Position numbers and translations under genes: made by a program
Assembly (NCBI GenBank): GCA_934654775.1
Contig: CAKUGR010000007.1
Location: forward strand, 62,001 to 126,000
DNA: 64,000 bases
Direction: 5' to 3'
Source: an uncultured Collinsella sp.
GTDB taxonomy: Bacteria; Actinomycetota; Coriobacteriia; Coriobacteriales; Coriobacteriaceae
Shown here: positions 24,940-34,317 of the stretch, in pieces
Position numbering within the stretch: the first letter of the stretch is position 1
How the letters are laid out: the number at the start of each line of letters is the position of its first letter
Notes under the pieces: generated by a model
The model's input: only the letters and a program-made list of their open reading frames with translations
Databases searched by the model: none
What the model was told of the DNA's origin: nothing

Positions 24940-26724
24940 ATGGCAGCCTTGTTCACGACCCCCAAACGCAATGACACTACTGCCGGAACCCATGTTGCCG
25001 AACCCGACGTTCGCCGTCGCATAGGACTCGCGCACGGCAGCTGGCGCCGCGCGACGCGCCGCATCGTCGTGGGAGCCGTATGCGCGCTCACAGTAAGCTC
25101 GCTTCTCATGCCGAGCGTCTCGCTCGCAGCGGAATGGGTCAAGGTCGGCGGCAACAAGTACAACACCGCGGCGAGCGACGAGGCCGGTACCTGGTCGTGG
25201 GACGGCGCCGACGACTTGAAGCTCAACAACTATAACGGCGGCGAGATCCAGGCCGCAGGCAAGCTCAACGTGAATTACTCGGGAACCAACATCGTCACTG
25301 CCGAATGGATCGAAAGCATCAACGTTTCTCATGGCACTAACGAGAATGCCGAGCTCAATATCCAAGGCGACGCGGGCAGCACGCTCAGCGTGACATCTAC
25401 TGAGGACGCTATCCTCTCCACGGGTAATATCAACATCGACGGAGCCGGATCCGTCAACGCCACGAGCACTGGGTTTGATGCCATCAATGCCGGGGGTGAT
25501 CTCGCTATCAAAGGTTCGGGCAACGTCAACGCCACGGGTGCATCGGATGGCATCAGGGCAAACGGCAATATCACGATTGACGACAGCGGAGCCGTCACCG
25601 CCAGGGCTACCAAGGACAAGGGTATTGGAACCGACAAGAACCTCACCATCAAGGGTGGCGGCAAGGTAGAGGCAAGCTCTATAGAAAAAGCGGCGATTTG
25701 GGCTGACGGCGGCATTACCATCTCGGGCGGCAGCCAGGTCAAGGCGAGCTCTGAGAAAGACGCCGCCGTCGAGGCCAAGGGCAGCCTCGCAGCCACAAAC
25801 GCCTCCCTCAACGCAAACGGTGTTGAATATGGCGTCTATGCCCACAAGGGCATCACCCTCGATCATGCAAACGTGACAGTCCGCGCAAGTAAAGGCAGAT
25901 ACGGTGGCGCCATTGCCCTCTTCACCTACCAAGACGATATCGTCGTCAAGAACGGCTCCACCGTGGACGCGTTTGCGGAAGGCGAGGTTTCGGCTGCATT
26001 CTCCACCAGAAACGATCGACCCAACGAGGAGGGTGGCCACATCTACATCAGCGACTCCGTTGTCAAGGCCATAGCCCGCTATGTCGAGAACGGCGACGGC
26101 CCCATCCCCTACAGCGAAAACCAAGATGGTGAGACGAGCCCCGAGCCCCAAGGCGAGAACATCGGCATCATCGCCCAGACCAGCGAGGGCGTCACACCCG
26201 CAGTCATCTCGATCATCCGCAGCAAGGTAACGGCCGAAGGAGATACAGCGGCAATCTTTGCCCGTGCCATGAGCGCTGACGGCAAGACAATCGGCACCAT
26301 CAAGATTGAGAACGCCGCCATCCAGACGCCCGAAGGCGGCAAGGTCATTGACTATCGCAAGCTCCATGACGGCATCTACGAGGCAGGCCAAGCCATCGGC
26401 ACGGGCGACGCCACGGTCGACTCCCTCTATATCAAAGCAGTCGCCAAAAGCACGACCACCGCACCTCCCGAGGTAGCCAAGCCGGAAGACCCCAAGCCCG
26501 ACGAGACCAAGCCCGCAGAAAGCAAGCCCGCGGAGTCCAAGCAGAACCCCAAGCCTGAGGGCTCAAAGCCGACCAAGGTCGTTGCGGCTTCAACCACGAA
26601 AGCCAAGACTACCGGCGTGCTCGCGGCAACCGGCGACATCTCGGGTGCGGCCATCGTGGCAACCGCCCTTGCGGGAACAGCCGCTATCGCCGCAGGCACC
26701 ATGGTGAGCCGCAAGCGCTCATAG
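24940..26724 (+). CDS. cell-surface beta-helix protein 2
   Basis: 594 residues; the N-terminal 65 residues are nearly identical to protein 1 (MAALFTTPKRND, HGSWRRATRRIVVG, LLMPSVSLAAEW). The beta-helix body is similar but diverged (ASSIEKAAIWADGGITISGG against ASSNEDVAIWADGNIDISGG). The stalk has extra Lys/Pro/Glu repeats, and the tail reads LAATGD, helix, RKRS. It arose by tandem duplication that included promoter and terminator. Role is likely adhesion or glycan binding at the cell wall; this is inference from architecture. Confidence 0.7.
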   Translation: MAALFTTPKRNDTTAGTHVAEPDVRRRIGLAHGSWRRATRRIVVGAVCALTVSSLLMPSVSLAAEWVKVGGNKYNTAASDEAGTWSWDGADDLKLNNYNGGEIQAAGKLNVNYSGTNIVTAEWIESINVSHGTNENAELNIQGDAGSTLSVTSTEDAILSTGNINIDGAGSVNATSTGFDAINAGGDLAIKGSGNVNATGASDGIRANGNITIDDSGAVTARATKDKGIGTDKNLTIKGGGKVEASSIEKAAIWADGGITISGGSQVKASSEKDAAVEAKGSLAATNASLNANGVEYGVYAHKGITLDHANVTVRASKGRYGGAIALFTYQDDIVVKNGSTVDAFAEGEVSAAFSTRNDRPNEEGGHIYISDSVVKAIARYVENGDGPIPYSENQDGETSPEPQGENIGIIAQTSEGVTPAVISIIRSKVTAEGDTAAIFARAMSADGKTIGTIKIENAAIQTPEGGKVIDYRKLHDGIYEAGQAIGTGDATVDSLYIKAVAKSTTTAPPEVAKPEDPKPDETKPAESKPAESKQNPKPEGSKPTKVVAASTTKAKTTGVLAATGDISGAAIVATALAGTAAIAAGTMVSRKRS

Positions 26725-26791
26725 ACAGCTTTGACCTTTAACGCACGGGACGGCACCCACAGAAGTGCTAGCCTGCACACCGTTTAGCAAC

Positions 26792-26827
26792 GCCACCGCC
26801 AAGCTCCCCTCCGGCGGTGGCGTTTCC
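26792..26827 (+). terminator. terminator after surface protein 2
   Basis: Same GCCACCGCC/GGCGGTGGC stem as at 24698, then GTTTCC. Confidence 0.7.
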
Positions 26828-26936
26828 TGTTTGCGCCCGCGCGGCGCACGCGAATGTTCTTGATGCTGTCCAACCGGCATACGCTGGCGTGCGACAATTG
26901 AGGCTGCCGATATCACAACACTGAGAGAAGCCCGTC

Positions 26937-27602
26937 ATGGAAGCGCATCAAAAGCAGATAACCGTTTATTCGAATCATACGGAAAGCGCGCCTGTCATCT
27001 ACCTTCCTGTGGTCGTGGGCGACGGCAGCGAGGTTTATGAGTGTTGCCGAGAACTCGACTGTCCGCCATTCACCCTCGTCACCATTGGCGGGCTCGATTG
27101 GAATCGCGAGCTGAGCCCCTGGGCATGCGACGGGACCGTACGCGATGCCGAGCCTTTCGGCGGCCAAGCCGCCGGCTTTCTTGACGAACTGCTGAACCAG
27201 ATAATCCCAGAGGTCGAGTCGTCGCTTCCCCAGCCGCCCACCTGGCGTGGCATTGCCGGCTACTCGCTGGCAGGCCTCTTTGCACTTTGGTCCCTCTGGC
27301 AAACCGATGCCTTTGGCCGCGCCGCGAGTGTATCGGGGTCGCTATGGTTCCCGGGCTTTATCGACTATGCACGCGAGCACACGATGTCGAATACGCCCGA
27401 TGCCGTCTACCTGTCGCTCGGCAAAAAGGAGACCAAGACGCCCAACCGCATGATGAGGCACGTGCTCGACGATACGCGCGCGATGGAAGAGCTACTCATC
27501 AATCGTGGCATTCCAACAACACTGGAGCTCAACCCCGGCAATCACTTTGCCCAAACCGATCTGCGCATGGCGCGTGGCATTCACTGGATACTGACGCATT
27601 AA
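26937..27602 (+). CDS. alpha/beta-hydrolase, enterochelin-esterase-like
   Basis: 221 residues. IAGYSLAGLFALW holds the G-x-S-x-G nucleophile elbow, VSGSLWFPGF follows, and NPGNHF near the C-terminus provides the His, as in the putative esterase (IroE/Fes, YbbA-like) family. No signal peptide is seen. The ribosome site is weak (GAGAGAAG). Family members hydrolyse siderophore or acyl esters; no siderophore genes are nearby, so the substrate is open. Confidence 0.78.
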   Translation: MEAHQKQITVYSNHTESAPVIYLPVVVGDGSEVYECCRELDCPPFTLVTIGGLDWNRELSPWACDGTVRDAEPFGGQAAGFLDELLNQIIPEVESSLPQPPTWRGIAGYSLAGLFALWSLWQTDAFGRAASVSGSLWFPGFIDYAREHTMSNTPDAVYLSLGKKETKTPNRMMRHVLDDTRAMEELLINRGIPTTLELNPGNHFAQTDLRMARGIHWILTH

Positions 27603-27604
27603 AA

Positions 27605-27643
27605 ATGGCGCCCACGCGTACGCATGGGCACCATATCTTGTTT
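27605..27643. terminator. terminator between convergent esterase and uracil permease genes
   Basis: TGGCGCCCA and TGGGCACCA pair imperfectly, followed by TATCTTGTTTT on the plus strand. Confidence 0.5.
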
Positions 27644-27659
27644 TAGCTAAACGCAGCCG

Positions 27660-28994
27660 CTACTCAGCTGCCTCCTCAAGATCGGAAACATCGAACTCAA
27701 AGTCGTTACCGGGCAGAATGGCGTTGAGCACGATGCCCACCAGCGAACCCACGGCAAGGCCCGAAAGCGAAATCGTCACGCCGCCCAGCTCCAACACGAT
27801 GGCGCCGGCGGTGCTGTACGCAATGCCGAGCGAGAGCACGAGCACCAGCGCGGCAACGAGCACGTTGCGGTTGTTCTGGAAATCGACCTGGTTCTCGATG
27901 AGGTTGCGGACGCCCACAGCGCTGATCATGCCATAGAGCACGAGCGACACGCCGCCGATGACGCACGCCGGCATGGCGGCGATGACTGCAGCGAACTTGG
28001 GGCAGAACGAAAGCACGATGGCGCAGCACGCGGCAATGCGGATCACGCGCGGGTCGAACACGCGCGTCAGGGCGAGCACGCCAGTGTTCTCGCCATAGGT
28101 GGTGTTTGCCGGAGCACCAAAGAGCGAGGCCAGGATCGTGGCAAGGCCATCACCGAGCAGCGTGCGATGCAGGCCAGGATCGGCGATGTAGTTGCGCTCG
28201 CAGGTAGAGCCAATAGCCGAGATGTCGCCAATATGCTCGATCATGGTCGCAAAGGCCAGCGGCATGATGGTGATGATGGCCGTCGTGGCAAGGCCGCTAT
28301 TGAGCTGCGGACCAAAGAGTGAAAACACGGTGTTGTCCCACACGATGGGCAGACCGACCCACGGAGCGGCGGCAACGCCCGAAAAATCGACCTCGCCGAG
28401 CGCAGCGGCAACGGCATAGCTCACCACGACGCCCAGCAGAATCGGCACGATCTTGACCATGCCGCGGCCCCAAATGTTGCAGATGACGATGACGGCCACA
28501 GCGACAACGGCAACAAGCCAATTGGTCTGGCAGTTGGCAATGGCGGAGCTTGCCAAGATCAGACCGATGGAAATGACGATGGGTCCAGTCACCACCGGCG
28601 GAAAGAAGCGCATGACGCGCTTGGCGCCAAACGCACGGAAGAGTGCCGCCAGCACCGGATAGAGCAGGCCGGCGCAGGCTACGCCCAGGCAGGCGTAGGG
28701 CAAAAGCTCAGCCTCGCCGTTGGGCGCGATTGCGGCATAACCGGCAATAAAGGCAAACGACGAGCCCAAGAAGGCCGGCACCTTGCCGCGCGACAGGAAG
28801 TGGAAGAGCAGTGTGCCCAGGCCGGCAAACAAAAGCGTTGCCGAAACCGAGAGACCGGTGAGCACGGGTACGAGCACCGTGGCACCGAACATCGCGAATA
28901 GATGCTGCAGACCGAGCAGGAACATGCGCGGGCGGCCGAGCGACGATGCATCGTAGATGGCATCGGTGACGGCGGGCGTCGAGGACTGGGACAT
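27660..28994 (-). CDS. uraA: uracil/xanthine permease, UraA-type (NCS2)
   Basis: 444 residues from ATG 28994 with AAAGGA upstream; the longer frame has no site. It has about 14 membrane segments and NCS2 landmarks: LGLQHLFAMFGATVLVPVL near the start, FATMIEHIGDISAIGS with the conserved Glu and His, and APANTTYGENTGVLALT with the second Glu. The E..H and NTTYGEN pattern is closest to UraA uracil:proton symporters. It acts in pyrimidine salvage. A 44-residue acidic tail region ends the protein. Confidence 0.88.
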   Translation of the reverse strand: MSQSSTPAVTDAIYDASSLGRPRMFLLGLQHLFAMFGATVLVPVLTGLSVSATLLFAGLGTLLFHFLSRGKVPAFLGSSFAFIAGYAAIAPNGEAELLPYACLGVACAGLLYPVLAALFRAFGAKRVMRFFPPVVTGPIVISIGLILASSAIANCQTNWLVAVVAVAVIVICNIWGRGMVKIVPILLGVVVSYAVAAALGEVDFSGVAAAPWVGLPIVWDNTVFSLFGPQLNSGLATTAIITIMPLAFATMIEHIGDISAIGSTCERNYIADPGLHRTLLGDGLATILASLFGAPANTTYGENTGVLALTRVFDPRVIRIAACCAIVLSFCPKFAAVIAAMPACVIGGVSLVLYGMISAVGVRNLIENQVDFQNNRNVLVAALVLVLSLGIAYSTAGAIVLELGGVTISLSGLAVGSLVGIVLNAILPGNDFEFDVSDLEEAAE

Positions 28995-29116
28995 GGATGT
29001 CCTTTCGAATGGAAGGGCAATCGGGCATATCGGATAACCTGCCCGAACGATACGATCCGAAACATTGTACGCGATACGCCATGCCTCGCACGCGCCGTCA
29101 CCTGCGAACGTTACCG

Positions 29117-30250
29117 CTATTTCCAAACGCGCTCGGCAATGCGCTTAACCAGAGCGACCTTTGCCCACTGCTCCTCTTCGGTCAGCTTGTTGCCAATCTC
29201 GCAGCTCGCAAAGCCGCACTGGGGCGACAGGTACAGATTCTCGAGCGGCACATACTTTGCAGCCTCGTGAATACGCTCGATGATGACATCCTCGTCCTCG
29301 AGCTCGGCGACCTTGGTGGTCACCAGGCCCAACACGACCTTCTTGCCGGGAGCAACGTACCTGAGAGGCTCAAAACCACCGGCGCGGGGCGTATCGAACT
29401 CCAGGTAGAATGCGTCGACATCCTCGTTTGCGAACAGGAACGGTGCGATGGGATCATAGCCGCCCTCGAAAGCATAGGTAGAGTGGTAGTTACCACGGCA
29501 CACGTGTGTGTTAATGACAAGGTCATCGGGCTTACCCTCGATAGCCGCATTGTTGAGTACCACGCCCAGCTCGCTCACCTTTTGCAGGTCGACCGGGCTC
29601 ATGCCGGTTTTGGCGACAAAATCGGTATCGCAGTAGATACCCCAGGTGCAGTCATCGAACTGGATGTTGCGGCAACCCGCAGCGTACAGGTCGGCAATCA
29701 CGGTGCGATAGGCAGCCGCGATGGCATCGGCAAGTTCCTCATCGGTCTTATAGACAGCGCGCAGGCTCTCCTGCTGGCCGTCGCAGCGATCGAGCGTGAC
29801 CTCAGAGAACGTCTGGATCGGCGCCGGGATGGTCTGGCGCGCGACCTGGCCTTCGCCCTCAAGCGCCTTGACAAATTTGAAGTGCTCGACGAACGGATGG
29901 TTCTCGCCGCTAATGGGACCGGTTACCACGGCGGTGTCGGCGGTAGTCTCCTCATCGTGGAACATATAGCCCGTACGCGAGGTACGGCGTTCAATGCCGT
30001 TGAGCCCCCACATAAAGTCGAGGTGCCAATAGCTGCGACGGAACTCGCCGTCGGTAATTACCTGCAGACCGGCAGCCTTCTGCTTGGCCACCAAGTCGCG
30101 AATGGCCTCGTCCTCGACAGCCTTAAGGCCGGCATCGTCGAGCGTGTCCGTGGCATAGGCCGCACGGGCGTCCTTCACGGCCTGAGGACGAAGAAAACTG
30201 CCGACAATATCGGCGCGAAACGGCGCGTTCAGCTGGGTCGAAGTGCTCAT
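29117..30250 (-). CDS. cobalamin-independent methionine synthase-like protein (YxjG/MetE C-terminal family)
   Basis: 377 residues from ATG 30250 with AAGGGAG upstream. It is the C-terminal catalytic half of MetE without the N-terminal half: RADIVGSFLRP, QVITDGEFRR, IQFDDCTWG, NTHVCRGNY (zinc His and Cys) and SPQCGFAS (zinc Cys). Stand-alone members such as Bacillus YxjG/YxjH transfer methyl groups to homocysteine or a related thiol, with methyl donors that can differ from folate. A palindrome upstream may be its operator. Confidence 0.85.
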   Translation of the reverse strand: MSTSTQLNAPFRADIVGSFLRPQAVKDARAAYATDTLDDAGLKAVEDEAIRDLVAKQKAAGLQVITDGEFRRSYWHLDFMWGLNGIERRTSRTGYMFHDEETTADTAVVTGPISGENHPFVEHFKFVKALEGEGQVARQTIPAPIQTFSEVTLDRCDGQQESLRAVYKTDEELADAIAAAYRTVIADLYAAGCRNIQFDDCTWGIYCDTDFVAKTGMSPVDLQKVSELGVVLNNAAIEGKPDDLVINTHVCRGNYHSTYAFEGGYDPIAPFLFANEDVDAFYLEFDTPRAGGFEPLRYVAPGKKVVLGLVTTKVAELEDEDVIIERIHEAAKYVPLENLYLSPQCGFASCEIGNKLTEEEQWAKVALVKRIAERVWK

Positions 30251-30341
30251 AGGTTTCTCCCTTTGCAATTGGTTGCTTTAACGAGACAGAGTATGAGCGC
30301 CAAAATTGCTATCGTAAAATATGCGTTTTAATTGGTTTGAT

Positions 30342-30356
30342 ATAGGATTTTCCTAT
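30342..30356. promoter_or_regulatory. possible methionine-regulator box upstream of the MetE-like gene
   Basis: ATAGGA-TTT-TCCTAT is a perfect 6-3-6 dyad about 90 bases before the start. The ATA..TAT frame resembles LysR-type methionine/cysteine boxes of Firmicutes. The rest of the 255-bp gap to surface protein 3 shows nothing clear. Confidence 0.35.
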
Positions 30357-30505
30357 CTTACTATCAACAGACCAATGTCCCCAATCCCCATACTGCCCGC
30401 CAGTGCAAATAGCCATTTTCGTGTCCATATGGCACTAGCAGCTTTGTCCTATCGCCCATACGCTTAGTGGTGACCGCCAAGGCCACGCGAGAGATTGGAG
30501 CGACC

Positions 30506-32098
30506 ATGACCACGTTTACGACCCCCACGCGCCACACCGATCGTGTTGCAGGGCTTCATTACGCCGAGGCCCCCGTGCGCCAGCGCGCCGTTCTCACCTG
30601 TGGCAGCTGGCGCCGCGTAACCCGCCGCATTGTTTGCGGCCTGACCTGCGCACTTACCGTGAGCTCGCTGCTTATGCCAAGCATCTCGTTTGCGGCCGAG
30701 TGGGTCGAGGTCGACGGCGCCCACTATACCGCCGGTGCCGCAGCTGGCGACGGCAGCACGTGGACCTGGGACGGCGCCGACGACATGACGCTCAATGGTT
30801 ATAACGGCGGAGGCATCGCTGCCGGCGGCAAGCTCAATGTGAGCTACGAGGGCAACAATACGGTTGCCAACGAGTCCGGCAGCGGCATTTCCGTCGAAAG
30901 CGTCACCAGCGAGGGCGCCGAGCTCAACATCTCCGGAACGGGCACCCTGACGGCAACAGCAGAAGGCAACGCCTTGTATTCCGAGGGCGATATGACGATC
31001 GGCGGAGCAGGCACCGTCAACGCTACGGGCGACGCCAGCGGCATATATGCCGAAAATGACCTTTCGATCAATACGAGCGGAACCGTTACCGCCAAGGGCG
31101 CACGTGCCGAGGGCATCCTTGCCGACGGCGACATAACCATAGCCGGTGGCGGCACAGTCGACACAATTTCCGAGCAGGACTTCGGCATCATCGCCAAAGA
31201 AGTTCTCACGGTATCCAACAGTACGCTAACCGCCCAAGGATCCAGGGGCGGCATATGCGCCTTCGAAGGTCTGACTATTGATGCGGCGACGGTTCGAGCG
31301 TACGCATACGACACGTACGTCGAGGATCCCGTCGCCATCCTCACCGACGAGGGCGACATCAACATTAAAAATGGCTCGTTTGTTCACGCCTACGCCGAAG
31401 GCGAAAACGCCATAGGAATCTACTCGTACAACCACGGTGCCGGTGGACCTGGCGGGCGCATCTTTATCAGCGACTCGACCGTCGAAGCCATTGCCCACTA
31501 CATCAACTACGATGGAGGCAACCAGCCCCTGCCGCCTATCATCAATGGCGGCTTTGTCGAAGTCAACCCAGACGTGAATGCCCGCACATTCGGCATCTTG
31601 GCCTTCACCGAACACGGCCTAACGCCTGCGACCATCTCCATCACGCGCAGCCGCGTGACGGCAGAGGGCGACACTGCCGCCATTATGGCCGTCGTGAATA
31701 GCGCGGACGGCAGCATTTCCGGCACGATCAATATCGTCGACAGCATTATCGAAACCCCCAACGGCGGACGCATTTGCGACGTGCGTTTCGACGATACCGG
31801 CATTGATGGCGCTCCGTATCAGCGTGGCCAGACCATCGGCACCGCAAACGACGTCATCACGGATCTGGACAGCAACGCCATCGCCAAGCGCGCCGTCATC
31901 GTTCCGGTGGATACGCCCCAGGCGAAGCCCGAGTCGAAGCCTAAGATAACGACCGCCGCTGCGACCATCAAGCATGTCGACACCAAGGACGCGCTTGCGG
32001 CCACGGGTGACGCTTCCGTTATGGGTGCCGTCGCTGCCGCCATTACGGGCATGGCAGCCGTCATCGCTGGCATCTTTACCAGCCGCAAGCGCTCGTAA
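30506..32098 (+). CDS. cell-surface beta-helix protein 3
   Basis: 530 residues; ATG after TTGGAGCGACC. It shares the leader (CGSWRRVTRRIVCG, LLMPSISFAAEW), the WxWDGADDM-LNGYNGG block and the beta-helix repeats (GDMTIGGAGTVNATG) with proteins 1 and 2, but it is more diverged and lacks the duplicated upstream region. The tail is LAATGD, helix, RKRS. The three paralogues share this tail, so a sortase reading L-x-A-T-G is probably encoded elsewhere. Confidence 0.7.
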   Translation: MTTFTTPTRHTDRVAGLHYAEAPVRQRAVLTCGSWRRVTRRIVCGLTCALTVSSLLMPSISFAAEWVEVDGAHYTAGAAAGDGSTWTWDGADDMTLNGYNGGGIAAGGKLNVSYEGNNTVANESGSGISVESVTSEGAELNISGTGTLTATAEGNALYSEGDMTIGGAGTVNATGDASGIYAENDLSINTSGTVTAKGARAEGILADGDITIAGGGTVDTISEQDFGIIAKEVLTVSNSTLTAQGSRGGICAFEGLTIDAATVRAYAYDTYVEDPVAILTDEGDINIKNGSFVHAYAEGENAIGIYSYNHGAGGPGGRIFISDSTVEAIAHYINYDGGNQPLPPIINGGFVEVNPDVNARTFGILAFTEHGLTPATISITRSRVTAEGDTAAIMAVVNSADGSISGTINIVDSIIETPNGGRICDVRFDDTGIDGAPYQRGQTIGTANDVITDLDSNAIAKRAVIVPVDTPQAKPESKPKITTAAATIKHVDTKDALAATGDASVMGAVAAAITGMAAVIAGIFTSRKRS

Positions 32099-32150
32099 CT
32101 CCAAGCCTCGTGACGCTCGATTAATTCGGGCGTGCACCGTCCCATGGTAA

Positions 32151-32187
32151 GCGGCCGCCGGACCTCCCACCGGCGGCCGCGCCTCGT
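32151..32187 (+). terminator. terminator after surface protein 3
   Basis: GCGGCCGCCGG and CCGGCGGCCGC form an 11-bp perfect stem with an 8-base loop; only GCCTCG follows, so termination strength is uncertain. Confidence 0.55.
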
Positions 32188-32241
32188 TTGAACGACCCCG
32201 ATTCAATTATTCGTCCAAAACAGGCGCACCCGCCCAGTCGC

Positions 32242-33261
32242 CTACAGCAATACAAACTGTTTCAGGGCGGCGCGACTCGATACCCCCAGCTTAGCGTAGG
32301 TGTTCGACAGGCGATTCTTAACCGTGCCACGCGAGATACCCATGTGAGCGGCAATCTCATCGTTGGTCCAGCCGCGACAGGCCAGCATAGCGATGGCAAA
32401 CTCCGTCGTGGTCAGGCTTTCGGCAACAGTGGCGCCCGCACCCGGATTTTGCACGCGACGCCAGCCGCAGCTAAAGCGCCTGGTGACCTTAATGATCTCC
32501 GCGAACTCCTGCGGGTGGTCCTTCTTTAGGCATGACTCCAACACGCCCTGCAAAAGCCCATGGTGCTCTCCAACGATCTCAATCAGGCCATCGGGCTGCG
32601 CAATCTGCCATGCGCGCATAAAGTGAGCGTTCGCGCGGTCAGCTTCGCGCTGGTTAATCCACCCAACGGCGGCAATCAGGTGCAAGAAGACCTCAGGGAC
32701 GGGATAGCTCTCCTGCTTCATCGACAAGGCGTTCTCTGCCATGCCCACGCAGCGTCCGTAATCGCCGTCGAGGTAGGCACGGTGCGCCAGCGCATAGGTT
32801 GCAAACAGGCGCAGCCCCTCGGGCAGCAGAGATGCATATAAATCGAATTCGCCGCGTGACACCGACGAGGGAAAATGCAGCAGCACACAGGCGCTCGCCG
32901 CAAGCAGCATATATGAAGCCTGGACGCGTGGATCCTTTGTCGTCCTTTGACCCTTCCCTGTTTCCTTGAGATACGCAAGGCAGCGGCGCGCCGCCAATGC
33001 GCGATTCAGCGACAGATTTGCATAGGCGCACAACAGGCATGCCGAAAGACGGAGCGAAAGGTCATCCGATAGTAAGTACGGCTCTGCTAGGCGTTGTGCC
33101 TCATCGGGGCAACCGCGATAGTAGTGCGCCTCGGCACGCGCGATAACGCCATAGTCATCTTTGAGCATCACGTCGAGGGTTTTGTCGAGCGTTCCGGGCT
33201 CAAACGCCGCACACATAAGCGGCATGGGGAAACGCCAGCTATCGGTATATATCCGATCCAT
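32242..33261 (-). CDS. LuxR-type transcriptional regulator with helical-repeat N-terminal part
   Basis: 339 residues from ATG 33261 (GGGGAGG upstream). The C-terminal 65 residues are a LuxR/GerE HTH (LTTTEFAIAMLACRGWTNDE, GISRGTVKNRLSNTYAKLGV). Residues 30-260 are Ala/Leu-rich helices in a TPR-like register (LAEPYLLSDDLSLRLSACLL, AHRAYLDGDYGRCVGMAENA), as in MalT/LuxR-type regulators without the ATPase. No receiver domain is seen, so the signal is probably a ligand or partner protein. Targets may include the neighbouring surface-protein gene, but nothing proves that. Confidence 0.82.
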   Translation of the reverse strand: MDRIYTDSWRFPMPLMCAAFEPGTLDKTLDVMLKDDYGVIARAEAHYYRGCPDEAQRLAEPYLLSDDLSLRLSACLLCAYANLSLNRALAARRCLAYLKETGKGQRTTKDPRVQASYMLLAASACVLLHFPSSVSRGEFDLYASLLPEGLRLFATYALAHRAYLDGDYGRCVGMAENALSMKQESYPVPEVFLHLIAAVGWINQREADRANAHFMRAWQIAQPDGLIEIVGEHHGLLQGVLESCLKKDHPQEFAEIIKVTRRFSCGWRRVQNPGAGATVAESLTTTEFAIAMLACRGWTNDEIAAHMGISRGTVKNRLSNTYAKLGVSSRAALKQFVLL

Positions 33262-33410
33262 GGCGACCTCCCCTCGCATAGCGGCTCACTTTGATGGTAA
33301 TGCGAGGGGGCAACGGTTAATGGGACATGTGGCTCTAAATACGGCCTCATCCTGGGACGTTCGCGGTAAATCGAACGGCGCCAAGTCTAAATAGGGCGCC
33401 GCTCAAAAGG

Positions 33411-34307
33411 CTAAATATGCTGACGAATCGCGTCGATATAGGCCTGTCCGTAGCGCGTGAGCGTCGTGTTCTTGCGCGTGATGATGCCGATCTCCATGTA
33501 CTCGTCTACATCGAGTGGAATCGAAATGATGCCGGGACCGTTGAGTTCGTGGCTGATCACGCCCGAACACACCGTGTAGCCGTTGAGTCCCATAGCCAGG
33601 TTGAACAGCGTCGCACGGTCGCGCACGCGGATATTCTTGCGACGCTCAAACGTCGAGGTCAGTTCCTCGGAATAGTAAAACGAGTTGTAGCTGCCCTGCT
33701 CGTAGGACAGGAAGGGGTAGTCTTCCAGGTCCTCGAGCGTCACGCTGGAGCGGCCCGCCAGCGGATGGTCGGCACAAACAAACACATGCGGCGAGGCGCA
33801 GAAGAGCCCTTCGAACACGAGCTCGTTGGCCGCCAGCATACGCTCGATAACCTCGCGATTGTGCTCGGACAGGTACAGGATGCCCAGCTCGCTTTTCATA
33901 TGCGCGACATCCTCGATAATCTCGTGGGTCTGTTCCTCGCGCAAGGTAAAGTCGTAGCGCGTGGCATCGAACTCGCGAATCACATCGACAAACGCGTTGA
34001 CAGCAAATGAATAGTGTTGGCAGCTCACGCTAAAATGCGGCACCTGCTCGGACGCGCCTTTGTACTTGTCCTCGAGCAGGTCGGCCTGATCGAGCACCTG
34101 GCGCGCGTAGCCCAAGAAGGTTTCGCCTTCCTCGGACACAATGACGCCCTTGTTGGTGCGCTCAAAAATATGCACGCCCATCTCATTTTCGAGGTCGCGG
34201 ATCGACGCGGTAATCGAAGGCTGCGACACAAAGAGTCGGCGCGAGGCCTCGGTGATGCTGCCGCATTCGGCAACCTTTACAACATATCTGAGCTGTTGAA
34301 GCTTCAT
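33411..34307 (-). CDS. LysR-family transcriptional regulator (CysB/CbbR-like effector domain)
   Basis: 298 residues; GGGAGGG before the ATG. The N-terminal HTH reads MKLQQLRYVVKVAECGSITE, ASRRLFVSQPSITASIRDLE. The effector domain follows (LGILYLSEHNREVIERML, CADHPLAGRSS). It begins 10 bases after the HAD phosphatase stop on the same strand, so the two are co-transcribed, which is unusual for LysR genes (normally divergent). Confidence 0.9.
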   Translation of the reverse strand: MKLQQLRYVVKVAECGSITEASRRLFVSQPSITASIRDLENEMGVHIFERTNKGVIVSEEGETFLGYARQVLDQADLLEDKYKGASEQVPHFSVSCQHYSFAVNAFVDVIREFDATRYDFTLREEQTHEIIEDVAHMKSELGILYLSEHNREVIERMLAANELVFEGLFCASPHVFVCADHPLAGRSSVTLEDLEDYPFLSYEQGSYNSFYYSEELTSTFERRKNIRVRDRATLFNLAMGLNGYTVCSGVISHELNGPGIISIPLDVDEYMEIGIITRKNTTLTRYGQAYIDAIRQHI

Positions 34308-34317
34308 AACGCCCTCC

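Noticed and set aside
24871..26391. 506-codon open frame on the minus strand
   Set aside because: Opposite surface protein 2, no signal or motif; shadow of a repetitive gene.
30251..30505. SAM riboswitch ahead of the MetE-like gene
   Set aside because: No S-box core on the minus strand.
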